Source of the DNA: Tubiluchus corallicola
Lineage: Eukaryota; Priapulida; Priapulimorpha; Priapulimorphida; Tubiluchidae
DNA: 35,023 bases
Assembly: GCA_030141605.1 (NCBI GenBank)
Contig: JAQGDQ010001551.1
Location: forward strand, 1 to 35,023
Direction of reading: 5' to 3'
The position numbers and the translations under genes are program-made. The stretch's first letter is position 1, and every line of letters begins with the position of its first letter. Below, in pieces: positions 1-10,919 of this stretch. Under the pieces are notes generated by a model that saw only the letters and a program-made list of their open reading frames with translations, searched no databases and was not told the origin of the DNA.

Positions 1-6
1 TAACAT

Positions 7-61
<55 letters not shown>

Positions 62-66
62 TCTTA

Positions 67-131
<65 letters not shown>

Positions 132-164
132 CTACTCGCTTGCTCGCTCACTCACTCACTTACT
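7..164 (+). repeat. (CTTA)n then (CTTG)n microsatellite
   Basis: CTTA repeats run to about 60 and CTTG repeats to about 130, ending in CTCG/CTCA. Confidence 0.97.
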
Positions 165-356
165 ACATTCTCATATCATAGTAACATTATTATAGAATAT
201 AGTAAAACTTCCTGACAGAGTTGTCTATTCAGTGGTAGTTCATTACCTGTTGCTCTCTGAGAACTGGATCCACCCTGGGTACCTCTAACAGGTGGTCTAC
301 TCTCCACTCCTCTGTAATTAGAAGAAATCATAATATTAGAAAAGCAGGGTAGGCAT

Positions 357-465
357 CATTGTTCAATTACAGACATCATTGGCCAATCACAGACATCAAT
401 TGGCCAATCACAGACATCATTGTCCAATCACAGACATCATTGTTCAATTACAGACATCATTGGCA
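357..465 (+). repeat. About 20-bp tandem repeat with CCAAT-like units, 5 copies
   Basis: CAGACATCATTGGCCAATCA and variants. Each unit holds ATTGG/CCAAT-like cores, but there is no nearby gene start to link them to regulation. Confidence 0.85.
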
Positions 466-671
466 GATCAGCATAGCATGCATACTAAATGTCTGAGAAA
501 CATATTATGCTTCCATTGAATCCCAATATATCCCGTGGGATACAGGCTATATTTAGCACGCGGGCACAGGTAAAAAAAATTATTATTGTGTGTAAACAAG
601 ATGGACATACTGAACAAAAGTACCGAGCCAAAAATTTTTTCTTATTAAAAAATATTTTGGGACTGAAAGGG
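466..671 (+). mobile_element. Partial copy of the TTAA-flanked MITE
   Basis: 466-671 matches 29232-29474 (GATCAGCATAGCATGCATAC, TATCCCGTGGGATACAGGCT, end TGAAAGGG followed by TTAA at 672-675), with a deletion of about 35 bp. The left half is absent. A short open frame here (489-710) is a by-product. Confidence 0.8.
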
Positions 672-869
672 TTAACTTTTGTTTGCTGTATTCCACTCCT
701 TAGGACTTAGCCTGCCATTAGTAGTTAAAGCTATTGTAAGAAAGTGTTTAGTAATGGAGCAATCATTACCAAAAGCGCTTACACAGCTTTGCTGCTCTAT
801 CGGTGACATAGAAAATGCGGTCAAAAGTAAAGTAATTGGTCGGTAAAGTCTGGGTGAAATGCCTGTAAT

Positions 870-1060
870 GTTAAAGCAAAGCCGGACCTAGTCTTAAACT
901 GTAGGTCAAAACAATTACTATTTAAAAGATAGAAAGCAAACTTACTACTTTTTCAAAAATGACTTACGTGAAAGAATTATTACCACATAAACACAATTTC
1001 ACGTTCACGCCACTAGTTATTCGCTGTTAGATGCATTTCGTCATTCGCTTGTTAGATGGG
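870..1060 (+). repeat. Interspersed repeat, inverted relative to 5985-6180
   Basis: GAAAGAATTATTACCACATA and CACTAGTTATTCGCTGTTAG match the reverse complement of 5985-6180, as do the flanking bases. Family not identified. Confidence 0.75.
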
Positions 1061-1367
1061 CACTAGCGCCTGCATTTCGGAAACGCATTACACAAAAACA
1101 GGTGCTGTCTATACCTCTCAGGTCAGTTTGTGACGAACTGCACACGTTCGACAGCCCATGCGTAAGCACAGAGGTGAATTTGAAACTTGAATTTTTTTCT
1201 TAAAACTTTCCTAGTTTTAGTACAAGACACTGAGTGTCTCACAGTAGCACTGTACTTCAATTTTCACTTTCACAAACACGTGCAACGCGCTCGGTGAATC
1301 TTTTTGCTGTTGATAATTACTAGAAACTGATGCAGAGTTTCTAAATAAGCATTTTTAAGTTGTGACT

Positions 1368-1826
1368 TAAAGGACAAGAAAATGGCCAGGCAAAGTAAGC
1401 CTCAGAAAATTTGCAATAGAAAAGTTACATTACCTAAGTATAATCTTAAGCGAATAAAGTACTCACGCAATTCGCATTTACTCAAATTTTTGTAAAATAT
1501 TTCAACCGGTGCAGTTAACGTTGGAGCAGACATGTTTCTTTAGTCCACCAATTGAAAAGCCGGCATGTGACTGATCACGTGGCATGACATCACTCGAACA
1601 CAGTCGCAGCGAGTTCTGAGCACGTGTACTATAAGGTGTTGTGGTTCTGTGACGCCATCTAATATGGCGCCGCCGTGATAGTCTCGCGTGAGGATTTAAA
1701 ATGAAAAGAAACAGGAAATTCTTTTAACGTGAGTATGATAAACGCTTAAGATTACCTCTAACAGTTATAATTCTTTAGTGAACATTTTCTGAGACTTGCT
1801 TTAACTTGGCCTTTTCTTGTCCTTGA
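1368..1826 (+). mobile_element. MITE with TAAAGGACAAGAAAA termini, copy 1
   Basis: Left end TAAAGGACAAGAAAATGGCC pairs with right end GGCCTTTTCTTGTCCTTGA. Shares its ends with the elements at 9523 and 33571 but has a different centre. Superfamily not determined. Confidence 0.65.
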
Positions 1827-2199
1827 CTAAGGCTGACTAAGCATTCACTACATGTACGGAGGTTAAAAATGAAAAATTACTTCCTGCGTCCCCTCTCCTC
1901 CCACCTTCCCCAAAAAAACTAGCCACAGGCTAATTTGCATAATGGTTGAGCTGAGTGGAATAATGTAGTGGACATGTAAAAATGACTATTGCATTAGTGC
2001 ACTGCAGCACTCAAGGTTATACAGGTCTGTAAAACTTATATCATAAATACGCCGCGTATTTAATCATCGTATCAGCCTTTGTCTCTGCACCCTTTTGCTT
2101 AGGATCACGGTTACTCCCAAACAGTTAGAAGTAAGCAGTAACGGCAACTACAACGGTCACATTATCGGCAAGATGGATCACGAAAACAAACATACAAGC

Positions 2200-2412
2200 A
2201 TATATACAGGCACATATACAGGCATACATTCATGCGTACATTCATGCGTACATTCATGCGCACATTCATGCGTATATTCATGCGTACATTCATGCGTACA
2301 TTCATGCGTACATACATGCGTACATACATGCGTACATACATGCGTACATTCATGCGTACATTCATGCGTACATTCATGCGTACATACATGCGTACATACA
2401 GGCATACAGTAC
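2200..2412 (+). repeat. 12-bp repeat (CATTCATGCGTA)n
   Basis: About 16 units alternating TTCATGCGTACA and TACATGCGTACA. The period is a multiple of three and keeps several frames open on both strands, so the long frames here are artefacts. Confidence 0.95.
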
Positions 2413-2505
2413 ATACTATCAGCACTACTACTCTCTCGATGAAAGTTGTTGTTGCATCTACAATAAGCATTTCCTCCCACCTTTATCACGTAGTCAGTGC
2501 TTTTG

Positions 2506-2745
2506 TCACCATCATCATATGTATCGTACTTCTCACCATTGTCATCATCATTGTCATTACTATCGTTATAGTAATAATCACCGTCATCATTGTGATATCA
2601 TCATCATCACATTATCACCATCATCGTCATCATCATCACCATTCTCATTATTCTTGTATCACTGTCATTATAGTCATAATTACCGTCGTCACTGTCGTAT
2701 CGTCACGATCACCATCATAATCATCATCATAATCATTATAGATTA
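2506..2745 (+). repeat. Degenerate (CAT)n/(ATC)n region
   Basis: Imperfect CAT/ATC/GTC triplets. It begins just past the donor of the minus-strand coiled-coil exon. Confidence 0.9.
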
Positions 2746-2757
2746 ATCACTAATTAC

Positions 2758-3080
2758 CGTCTAGACTCTTGTGACGACACACCGGCTCTGAGTTGTTGGT
2801 TTTCTTGTGTTAGTGCATCAACTAGTTCAGTAAGTCTCCGCTGTTCTGCACTGTCGCCACATGTATCTCTTAACCTCTGCTCGCAAGTGTCAGTCTGTTT
2901 CTCCAAATTCAAATTTTCGTCTCTTAGCGTCTTTATTATCTGAAATATCAGTTGCCCATTGGACGGGCACGCACTAGGCGACACACTGAGGTCAAAACGA
3001 CACGTATCCTGAGCCAGTTGACCTTTGACCGCAAAGGTCAATGTCACTGTCATAAGAAACAGCCAATCGCTGGCAACCAT
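2758..3080 (-). CDS. First coding exon of a secreted coiled-coil protein (partial)
   Basis: ATG at 3080-3078 is the only in-frame start. Residues 1-20 (MVASDWLFLMTVTLTFAVKG) are a good signal peptide. Residues 21-40 hold two cysteines. From about 45 to 97 the sequence is a heptad-like, charged coiled coil (IIKTLRDENLNLEKQ... and LTELVDALTQENQQLRAG) with two more cysteines that could join chains. The frame would stop at 2754, but GACG|GTAATT at 2757 is a plausible donor, making 107 codons plus 2 nt. This layout is typical of oligomerising extracellular proteins such as fibrinogen-domain or olfactomedin types, but no such domain is visible, so the family is unassigned. The next exon would lie at lower coordinates or outside the window. 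Confidence 0.55.
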
Positions 3081-3183
3081 GATGGCGCAATCAATATAAA
3101 TTACCAAAAAAGGATTAGACTGGTTCACGACTCACATTTTAACTTGTGCTTTTCTTCAATCGTCAAGAAATTGTTTGTTTATT

Positions 3184-3193
3184 TTTTATATAC
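3184..3193 (-). promoter_or_regulatory. Candidate TATA box for the coiled-coil exon
   Basis: Minus-strand TATATAAAAA lies about 105-115 nt upstream of the ATG at 3080. A start site near 3155-3160 would leave a 5' UTR of about 75 nt. Spacing is plausible; AT-richness makes chance matches common. Confidence 0.3.
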
Positions 3194-4298
3194 AAAATGC
3201 TACACTGTATCGACGACACTTAGAAATTCACCAACTCAAGATTTTCATTTTTTCAGTGAAAACTTCGCCCAATCTTGTCTCTTCATATTAAACAGAGCAC
3301 ACGTAAAATTATCCTGCTCACAGGACTATTCCTGGTTAGATAAGAGCACTTACCCTGTGATAACTTTTAAAAATTAAAAATTTCGCAAATTTTGCGCTAA
3401 ATTCGTGTTTATTTTCATCACAAACCAAACTTTTCACAATAAAAACAAAATGCCGTCTGTCCACTGAAACGATTAAAATGAGGCTGTGTGCATCGCTGCT
3501 CGGTTCACTTATTTAAACCCTCGGGACACAGACAAGCAAAACATCTAGAATTACGAAAAATTCTTAAATGATAAGTATCCGTAGACGGACAAACACATTT
3601 GGAACCCCCTACCTCAAGGCACAGCCTTCTGCAAGTGGGCAGGCAAGATTATCTATTTTTTTACACTGAAACTTTGTTGGTTTATTTTTCGTCGAAACAC
3701 ACTTGTAGAAAAAACGTGACTTAGAACAGGACGCTGCGCATGCGCAGGCGTTTTGCAGGATAAAAATTTAATGGATGCAAGGCAAGAACAAGGGACAATT
3801 TCCAGAATTTGCATATCCAGAATCTGCATACTTAGACATGCCATTACCACCTATCAGCATTTAATTTTTCTAGTCAGTTATCATAATTGGTATAGAGAAT
3901 TTGAAAATGCAAAATATTTTCGCAGAAAGTAAGAATAGCACCATTTTTTCCCATTTCGTTAAAAATTTCACTATCACGTACTCGGCACAATACTACTCCA
4001 ACATTCCACTGCAAATTTTACTTTCCTGTTTCTCTGCGATGTACACTTTTTATAATTATCAATAATTAGTCTTGAAACTCGACATCAAAATCACGTAGAT
4101 TCCGGCTGAGTTTGGCGTTCCTCGTTACAAACGACCTGCAAAGAGTCGTGCAGTTGTCAACAGGCTGTAATTTGTTGACATGTACTTTAACCTTTGAACC
4201 CTTTGCCAAGGTTCAATGTTTGCTGCCCAGAGGCAGGTGTTCAGGTTGCAAGCGCTCAAAAATGTTTAATTGGTATCATCACCAGGTGCTTAGCCAAG
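3194..4298. other. Intergenic, nothing recognised
   Basis: AT-rich unique-looking DNA with only short chance frames on either strand. The one distinct motif is the NRF1-type palindrome at 3732. Confidence 0.6.
3732..3748. promoter_or_regulatory. NRF1-type palindrome
   Basis: CTGCGCATGCGCAGGCG contains the consensus-like TGCGCATGCGCA. No gene start is recognised within several hundred bases, so its role is unclear. Confidence 0.3.
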
Positions 4299-4790
4299 AG
4301 TAATTACGTTGAATATTTACTTCTTGGTGTGACAGCATGTATGTGCATGTTGACCGAACAAACGTACGAACGGATGGATGGTTGGATGGATGGATGGATG
4401 GATGGATGGATGGATGGATGGATGGATGGATGGATGGATGGATGGATGGATGGATGGATGGATGGATGGATGGATGGATGCGTGGATGGATGGATGCTGG
4501 GAAGAGGGACGGACGGACGGATGGAGGGAGCGAGGGAGAGAGGGATGGAGAGACGGAGGGAGAGAGGGGCGGAAGGATGGACAGAAGAACGGATGGATGG
4601 AGGGAGTGAGGGATGGAGGGAAGGAGGGAAGCAGAGAGGGGGAGGGAGTGAGGGACGGTCGGACGGATGGACGGACTGACAGACGGATGGATGGATGGAG
4701 GGAGGGAATGAGGGAGGGAGGGGTGGATGGAGGGAGTGAGAGAGGTAGGGACGGAGAGAGGACGGACGGACGGACAGACGAACGTTTGAA
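4299..4790 (+). repeat. (GGAT)n array with conserved left flank
   Basis: The flank 4299-4370 (TAATTACGTTGAATATTTAC, ACAGCATGTATGTGCATGTT, GACCGAACAAACG) leads into pure GGAT repeats (4371-4478), then degenerate GGAC/GGAG/GGAT to 4790. The flank and array recur inverted at 6313-6570. Long Asp-Gly-Trp-Met and His-Pro-Ser-Ile frames come from the repeat. Confidence 0.95.
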
Positions 4791-5127
4791 CGAATAAAGG
4801 AGCAAACAAATAAATGAGTGGATGAGTCATCATCAATCACTGAAACTGAGAAAAGGTTACAGCCCTTCATGTCACTTCAATTCTCAGGTTCTCAGGTTAA
4901 TATCAACTGTATGACATGTCACAACTAAACCCTCCTTTCTGACACCCCTGATTAATCTCACATATACTATTCTTTACTATCAGAATAATCATACATACAA
5001 TTGTTTTCACGGGCTTTCACACTAATACATTTGTTAGTCGTATTTTGGCTGTTCAACAGGTTTATCGACCTGCATCTCCCACATTTCCAGAATTCGACTC
5101 TTTCCTTGACAACTGTGTGACAACAAA

Positions 5128-5945
5128 GCTAAATTTAGATTTAGATTTAATATTTTATTTCAAACTTCGCAAATTTCATATGCACATCACAAATTAATAC
5201 AAATAATACAATAAATCATGACACATAACAATAACACAAATAACAATTAACTATATAACAAACTACGCCAATGACATCTAATCACAGAAGTAAAGTTTAC
5301 ATCACTGTTTAAAATGTTCTTGCATATAAAATTTTCACTCTTATTTAACCTGACGTGTAAACTGAATGCACATTTTCTGTGAAAAACATCAAAATAAATA
5401 AGATTAAGTCTAGTAGAAATATATCTTGCGCTCGTATCATATGAAAAGTTAAACAGCTTCCGTGTTGATACATTATATGCAACCTTGAGTTTGCTAAGAT
5501 TGTAAGAATAAAAATGTCTCCAAGTGGACATACAACAAAAAGTAGTGCAGTAAGCATTAAACAATTGTCTCTTCACGTTAACTGAACAGTGAGTAGATTT
5601 CATGAGTAATTTATTTGCTCTACCATAGTAAATTGAACATTGTCTTAATATATCTAAATCATCTCTATTGTCTTCTGATAAAATATGACCCAGATATATT
5701 TCATGAGTAATTTATTTGCTCTACCATAGTAAATTGAACATTGTCTTAATATATCTAAATCATCTCTATTGTCTTCTGATAAAATATGACCCAGATATTT
5801 TTCCTTTTTACTTGGTACAAAACTTATACACTGCAAAATAACAGACCCAAAAGTAAACTACTGCATGTGGGCGGAGCGAAACGTGACAAGTTTAGTCTTA
5901 TTCACATTTACAAGGATATCATATTCTTTAGCAATTGTTTACTCA
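5128..5945 (-). mobile_element. LINE remnant: reverse transcriptase C-terminus and 3' end
   Basis: Minus-strand translation gives IAKEYDILVNVNKTKLVTF, KYLGHILSEDNRDDLDILRQ, CSIYYGRANKLLMKSTHCS and LSKLKVAYNVSTRKLFNF. These match the palm/thumb end of non-LTR retrotransposon reverse transcriptases (YLGH...RQC..LY...N.LL). The frame has a TAG and a 101-bp duplication that shifts it. After the stop at 5247 come an AATAAA-bearing 3' UTR and a (TAAATC)n tail at about 5128-5145, a usual LINE 3' end. Confidence 0.85.
5600..5801 (-). repeat. 101-bp tandem duplication inside the LINE remnant
   Basis: TCATGAGTAATTTATTTGCT at 5600 recurs at 5701 with the following 101 bases nearly identical. 101 is not a multiple of three, so it breaks the reverse transcriptase frame. 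Confidence 0.95.
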
Positions 5946-5984
5946 CAAACTAACACATCCGAAATGAGAGGTACAGCACCTGTT

Positions 5985-6180
5985 GCGTCTCCAGTCAATG
6001 GCGAAATGCATGTAACAGCGAAGAACTAGTGGTGCCAATGTGAAATTGTGTTTGTGTGGTAATAATTCTTTCATTTTCGAAAAAAAATAGTTTGTTTCCT
6101 TTCAATATTTTAAAGAGTAGATCGTTTTGACCTGCAGTTTAAAATTGGGTCCGGTTCTGCTTTGAATTAGTTTTCCACTC
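5985..6180 (-). repeat. Inverted copy of the repeat at 870-1060
   Basis: Read on the minus strand it gives GAAAGAATTATTACCACACA and CACTAGTTCTTCGCTGTTAC, matching 870-1060. Confidence 0.75.
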
Positions 6181-6312
6181 TTGTAGAATTTAATTTCAAT
6201 TTATTTGCTTATTCTCGTTTAATTGTTTATTGTTTGCTTTGTTTTGCTTATTTTTGCCCATTCTGCTTAGTTTTTGTTTATTTTTTGCGCCCGTTGCAAT
6301 GCACGTCGGTAG

Positions 6313-6352
6313 CCATCCATCCATCCATCCATCCATCCATCCATCCATCCAT

Positions 6353-6385
<33 letters not shown>

Positions 6386-6570
6386 AATCCATCCATCCAT
6401 TCATCCATCCATCCATCCATCCATCCTTCCATCCATCCATCCATCCATCCATCCATCCATCCATCCATATACCCACCCATCCATCCATCCATCCATCCAT
6501 TCGTTCGTTTGTTCGGTCAACATGCACATACATGCTGTTACAGTAAGAAGTAAATATTCAACGTAATTAC
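6313..6570 (-). repeat. Inverted (GGAT)n array with the same conserved flank
   Basis: (CCAT)n at 6313-6502 is followed by 6503-6570, the reverse complement of the flank at 4299-4370 with few changes. So flank plus array form a repeated unit. Confidence 0.95.
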
Positions 6571-7139
6571 TGTTGACACCATAAATGGAGCTTCATTTTT
6601 ATTTATATAAGCTAATTCATCTTTATTTCTCTCTTTGTTTATTTGCTTATATATTTTAACTTGGTCAATTATTTGGTTTTTGTTTATAACCATAGTCATT
6701 CGTTTATTTGCTTACTGATTTTGTTTATTTTCTTTATTGACTTCTTTATTACTGTATCAGTAAATCTGCAATTATGTGACAATTATGTGACAATTATGTG
6801 AAGAATTATACTTACTTTTTCTCATAATTTTTTCTATATTACACTTTTTTGATGCTTATTTTTTCTTTGCATACTCTCAGTTTTTAACTTTACTCACTAA
6901 CCTTGGTCAAATTCCCCTGTTAATAAGACCCCATTTGAAACTACTACATATAATAATCCTAATTACTGAATAATTGTATTGTTTTGTTTAGATTTTGGTA
7001 TCCAACTTTATTATTATTATTTTTGTTTTCAGTTCTTTTTGGATAATTTGTATCATTTATATTGGTTTTATTATTATTTTTTCTGATTTGTTTTTGCTTT
7101 TGTTATCTGCAACATCACCGTTAATTTTTAATATACTAA
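6571..7139. other. AT-rich stretch, nothing recognised
   Basis: Rich in TTTATT-like runs. It may be the body of the retroelement that ends at 7353, but no coding remains are readable. Confidence 0.5.
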
Positions 7140-7353
7140 TCTATTTATAAGAAAGAGCAGGAGACTACCTTCCCTGCCCTGCTCTAGGATTATAATTACT
7201 TAATATTTAAAAAAAATTTGATGTTAAACTAACTGGAGAAAATAAATGTTCTATGTCTATGGCTATGTCTATGGCTATGTCTATGTCTATGTCTATGTCT
7301 ATGTCTATGTCTATGTCTATGTCTATGTCTATGTCTACGTCTATGTCTATGTC
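7140..7353 (+). mobile_element. Probable LINE or SINE 3' end with (TCTATG)n tail
   Basis: AGAGCAGG...CCTGCTCT (about 7154-7185) makes a perfect 8-bp stem. It is followed by an AATAAA and a hexamer array (7247-7353). A stem-loop, A-rich stretch and simple repeat tail is a common end of target-primed retroelements. No coding region is seen. Confidence 0.4.
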
Positions 7354-7839
7354 CTGATAAACATTATCTAATTAACTTAATTAAAAAAACTTCATCATTA
7401 CTATAGCTGCAGTCGCTGTCAGAGGAAAATGAAAATACTTCCATTTCATCACTTAGTGTCTCCTCACAGATCTTTGCTTATGTTAACAAAAAACGAAAAT
7501 AACAAATGACTCATTTCACTGCTTATAAGTGCACAATTATCTAATTATCATAATTTTAAGACAAAAACAAAGTAAATATTACTTTGCTCAGATCGAGCAT
7601 CTAATTAGTTGGTAATTGAGCACTTATTAACATATCGAATTCTGCCAGCGTTTATTTGCAAACTGTCACTTCCTTTTACTCTGGCTGACAGGCTTCTCAA
7701 CGTGATCACGTGATCACTCATTTTAAACGTTTCTCTACCTGCTGTAAAAACAAAACATGTCATCATAATTATCATAATTATCATTTTCATCATTACTCAT
7801 CAGACAATTATAGTTTCTGTCATCGGATCACGTTTACAG
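7354..7839. other. Intergenic, nothing recognised
   Basis: Only a short AT-rich minus-strand frame (7793-7605) without protein-like features. Confidence 0.6.
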
Positions 7840-7943
7840 TATCAGCAAAAAAAGCTCGGAATGGTGTAGTGTTGTGAATTTCTGAAATTCAACTTGTAGA
7901 TCTGTGCTGCCACCTGCGGGCGGAAATAAATAGTAAGTTAACA

Positions 7944-7992
7944 CAGGGACCTCTATAACTGAGTTAAATAACTTTAGTTATAGAGGTCCTTC
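7944..7992 (+). repeat. 49-bp near-palindrome between GTTAACA repeats
   Basis: GGACCTCTATAACT and AGTTATAGAGGTCC form the arms of a strong hairpin. GTTAACA flanks both sides (7937-7943 and 7993-7999), as for a tiny inserted element with a target duplication. Confidence 0.6.
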
Positions 7993-8032
7993 GTTAACAT
8001 GACAGATGACTAATGACATTTAAGTTACAATT

Positions 8033-8187
8033 CCATGTGCGCGTAATCCAACGGTTTTTATTTTAACAGGAAAAAGTGTTTTCATGTTTTACGCAATGCG
8101 TGTTGCGTGTTACGCATTCACTCGAACGCGATGGCTATCGTATGAATACGCATCACGCATTACGGATCACGCATTACGCGCACATGG
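8033..8187 (+). mobile_element. Short foldback MITE, CCATGTGCGCGTAAT ends
   Basis: Perfect 15-bp terminal repeats CCATGTGCGCGTAAT and ATTACGCGCACATGG enclose 125 bp rich in ACGCAT/ATGCGT motifs. No clear target duplication. Confidence 0.65.
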
Positions 8188-8730
8188 AGTCGTAGCCTCA
8201 CAGTATCAGCGCAAAACCATTTGAAAATGCAATGTTACGTATTTCTGAAATTATGCAGGTCTATGCTGCCACCTACAGGCGAGAATAAATAGTAAGTTAA
8301 CAAGGTCTGGGAATTAATTCGATGTACGCTAAAGCCAGGTACTGTATAACACACCTAATAACACAATAATAAAGAATAATAACACTTGGATTATTTTATT
8401 AGAACAAGTCTAAGATGAAAGTTCTTATGCACATCTTGATGAATATTATTTGAACTAAGTAGTGAAATTGAACACGTGTTTAGTACATAATTGCAATTGA
8501 GCTTATGCACCACGTGATTTAACTGCATCAGTAACTCTGTGAAAAATTTTGAAAATGCTACAGTGGAAAAGTGAAAATTGCTCTATTTACAGAAGGAAAT
8601 TAACTCGACTAGTCTCTGACAGGTGGCAGCAGCAGCAGTAGCAGCTATACATACGTGCACACGTCGAAAAACTTTGTGTTTCATTTCATGCTGAGAGATA
8701 TCCGACGTAGGAATTAGCTGATAACTCCTA

Positions 8731-8862
8731 AAGGAAGACCGGACGATTGTTTAGGCTCAATCTCATTTTAATTTACTGTCCAAAATGTACGTTTCCTTGC
8801 CTATAAATGTTAACAATTGTTCCTTATATTTGAATAATTAGCTTAGAAATTTAATTAACGTT
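8731..8862 (+). repeat. Interspersed repeat of about 130 bp, copy 1
   Basis: AAGGAAGACCGGACGATTGT and TTTGAATAATTAGCTTAGAAA are shared, in the same order, with 27145-27274. Confidence 0.85.
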
Positions 8863-9522
8863 AATAGAAGCTATTGCTTACGTCAGAAACTAACCACAGT
8901 TTGTGCAGTGGCACGCGTCTTCCCTTGCGCATCAAGTACATTTGCATAAGGGTTACAGTACTGCTTAAACGCATGATGTCACGAAAAATGGGTTCTACAT
9001 CATATGACGTCAGAAACTAACACTGCAGTTGATGAGCATGCTTATCACGGTACCGCCTTCTCTTTGTCGGCCACGCGAATGTGACAAAAAGGCGCCGCTG
9101 CCAATCTTAGTAGATTGACTGAGCCGCGCGTAGCTTTGAAAGTTTAACGAAATTTGAGTAACCGAGGTAATTATTATTTAATCTAAGCTTTGAGTTAAAA
9201 TAAGCTTTTGTAGTTTTCAATATTTTAGAGCATTATTTATTCTGAACTAATTTTTACACAATCATCCGGTTTTCCTTTAAGATAAGCCATGAGTGGAGGA
9301 AAACACTTGCGGTACTGAAGCTGAAGAGAAATTCCTGACTTTCAAACACATAATCTTAAGCAAGGCTAGTCGAGATGTGGCACGTTTTTTTCTTAATAAA
9401 TGGGGCACTAGGGCTGACCTAAACACAGATGCGATACAATCACTAGAGCTAAGTGGTTTTTCTTAGAAAAGAGAGCCAGAAGAAATATTTCTACTTGGGG
9501 TCTAGAGGCGCTGACACGAATT
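8863..9522. other. Intergenic, nothing recognised
   Basis: No long frame. A CpG-richer patch near 9040-9130 (GGCGCCGCTGCC) resembles a patch within the MITE at 1368-1826 (TGGCGCCGCCGTG), so it may be transposon-derived. Confidence 0.5.
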
Positions 9523-10050
9523 TAAAGGACAAGAAAAGGGGCACCTGAAGTAGGTTTCAGAAAAATCGCCTTAAAAATTATATTACTTTACAGCAATTTT
9601 ATGCGTATATCTTACTCACACTGAAAGGAATTTTAGTTTGTTTTCATTTTAAATCTCCCGCAATGCTGTTCCGATGTCGCCATTACATGACGTCATACAT
9701 CAAACGTAAATCAAGGGAAGAAAAGGTGTTTGGTCACTAACCAAAAACGTATTTTTAATCCTATTGACAAAATACAGTAATTTTAAATTTTATTTAGTTA
9801 GTGACTTGTGCGCTACGAATGCTCTGATTATTTTTTCAAACTTTACAAAATGTTATCTAAACTTGTTTCAAATGACCAGTCGTGAAAATGGCTGCGTCTA
9901 ACGGTCATCGCGGGAGTTTAAATTTACATGTTTTATACAGCGTGACTGCCGATTGAAGTCCTGCACGCAAAAAGGCAGTATGTACGTAATATAAAATTTT
10001 AAGACGAATTTTTCAAGCTTCATGTTTGTGAAGGGTTTTCTTGTACTTTA
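9523..10050 (+). mobile_element. MITE with TAAAGGACAAGAAAA termini, copy 2
   Basis: Left end TAAAGGACAAGAAAAGGGGC, right end GGGTTTTCTTGTACTTTA. The interior shares long runs with 33571-34554, for example CGCCATTACATGACGTCAT and CTGCGTCTAACGGTCATCGC. Non-coding, 528 bp. Confidence 0.75.
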
Positions 10051-10314
10051 ATTTGGTTTTATTTTGGTGCTCAGTTTAGTGGAGACGTGTATTGCAGTCG
10101 TGTGTTGAAATGGTACCGGTCTTCACGAGTACGTACGTGGTTGCATTTCACGCTTTTGTCTCACTGTTGTTGTTATGGATGCTGCCTAGTAAAATGTAAT
10201 CATTAAATCATGCTATACTTTCGCTATTGTTGCAAATGTGTTTTGTAAACAAACCATTTTCATTTATGTAAATAAACGAATCGGAGTCAGTATCTTTCTA
10301 TATTGATATCTGCA

Positions 10315-10725
10315 ATTTAGAGGGTTTTGGGCAGTCAAACCCCCCAGAACATTTAATTTTTCATTGTCCGTTACCATTGGTTAGATAAGATATAAGAGTG
10401 AATCTCGAGCGCCGCTTAGAAAATAATGACATTCGAAACATTTACAGAAAGAGAGACACTAATGTAATTAAAATGTATATAGATATTGTAAAAGAACTAA
10501 CCCAAAATGATCTTATAGTAAATTGATTATACATTGATTATAAATATTGGATATATATTTAGAATAAACAAATCGTAATGCAAAATTGTCAGCTTGTTGA
10601 GTAAGAAATTCATTTAATGTACATAGTGTAAAGACTTATTTAACATTTTTGTACTTTTGTGCCCTGCAAATAGAGGGCTTATTGTATAATTTTCAATAAA
10701 GTTTTTTAATAATAATTAATAATAT
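10315..10725 (+). mobile_element. LINE 3' remnant with PEHLIFHCP motif
   Basis: About 10330-10504 translates to PPEHLIFHCPLPLVR, a stop, then DIRVNLERRLENNDIRNIYR and KMYIDIVKELTQNDLIVN before TGA. (T/P)EHLL.HCP is the usual Cys/His motif near the C-terminus of LINE polyproteins. A short 3' UTR with AATAAA at about 10695 follows. Confidence 0.6.
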
Positions 10726-10919
10726 ATTGATATTTCTTTCTTACAGGTAACTTTAACTACATTTCAGAGATAATTGTTATAAATGACCACTGGTTTTATA
10801 TAATTCGGAATAAAATAAAAATAAAAACGAAGTATTCTTCATTTCCTCTACCTTGTGAAAAACTAAAAAAATTCTCCATTACTGAGTAAGTACCGCGTTA
10901 GTATCAGTTAAACAGACGC

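Larger units (their letters stand above)
7840..8302 (+). repeat. Pair of about 100-bp direct repeats around two foldback elements
   Basis: CAGTATCAGC...GTGCTGCCACCTGCGGGCG...AATAAATAGTAAGTTAACA at 7840-7943 recurs at 8200-8302 (...ATGCTGCCACCTACAGGCG...). Between them lie the 49-bp palindrome and the 155-bp foldback MITE. Confidence 0.6.

Noticed and set aside
1-164. Telomeric or centromeric repeat at the left edge
   Set aside because: The units are CTTA/CTTG tetranucleotides, not TTAGGG, and the array is short.
2095-2720. Cys-Val-His-Ser and Met-Arg-Thr-Phe repeat proteins on both strands
   Set aside because: A 12-bp repeat with a period divisible by three keeps frames open; there is no flanking coding signal.
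4194-4870. Open frames of Asp-Gly-Trp-Met and His-Pro-Ser-Ile repeats
   Set aside because: By-products of the GGAT tetranucleotide array; open on both strands and in several frames. The same holds at 6196-6566.
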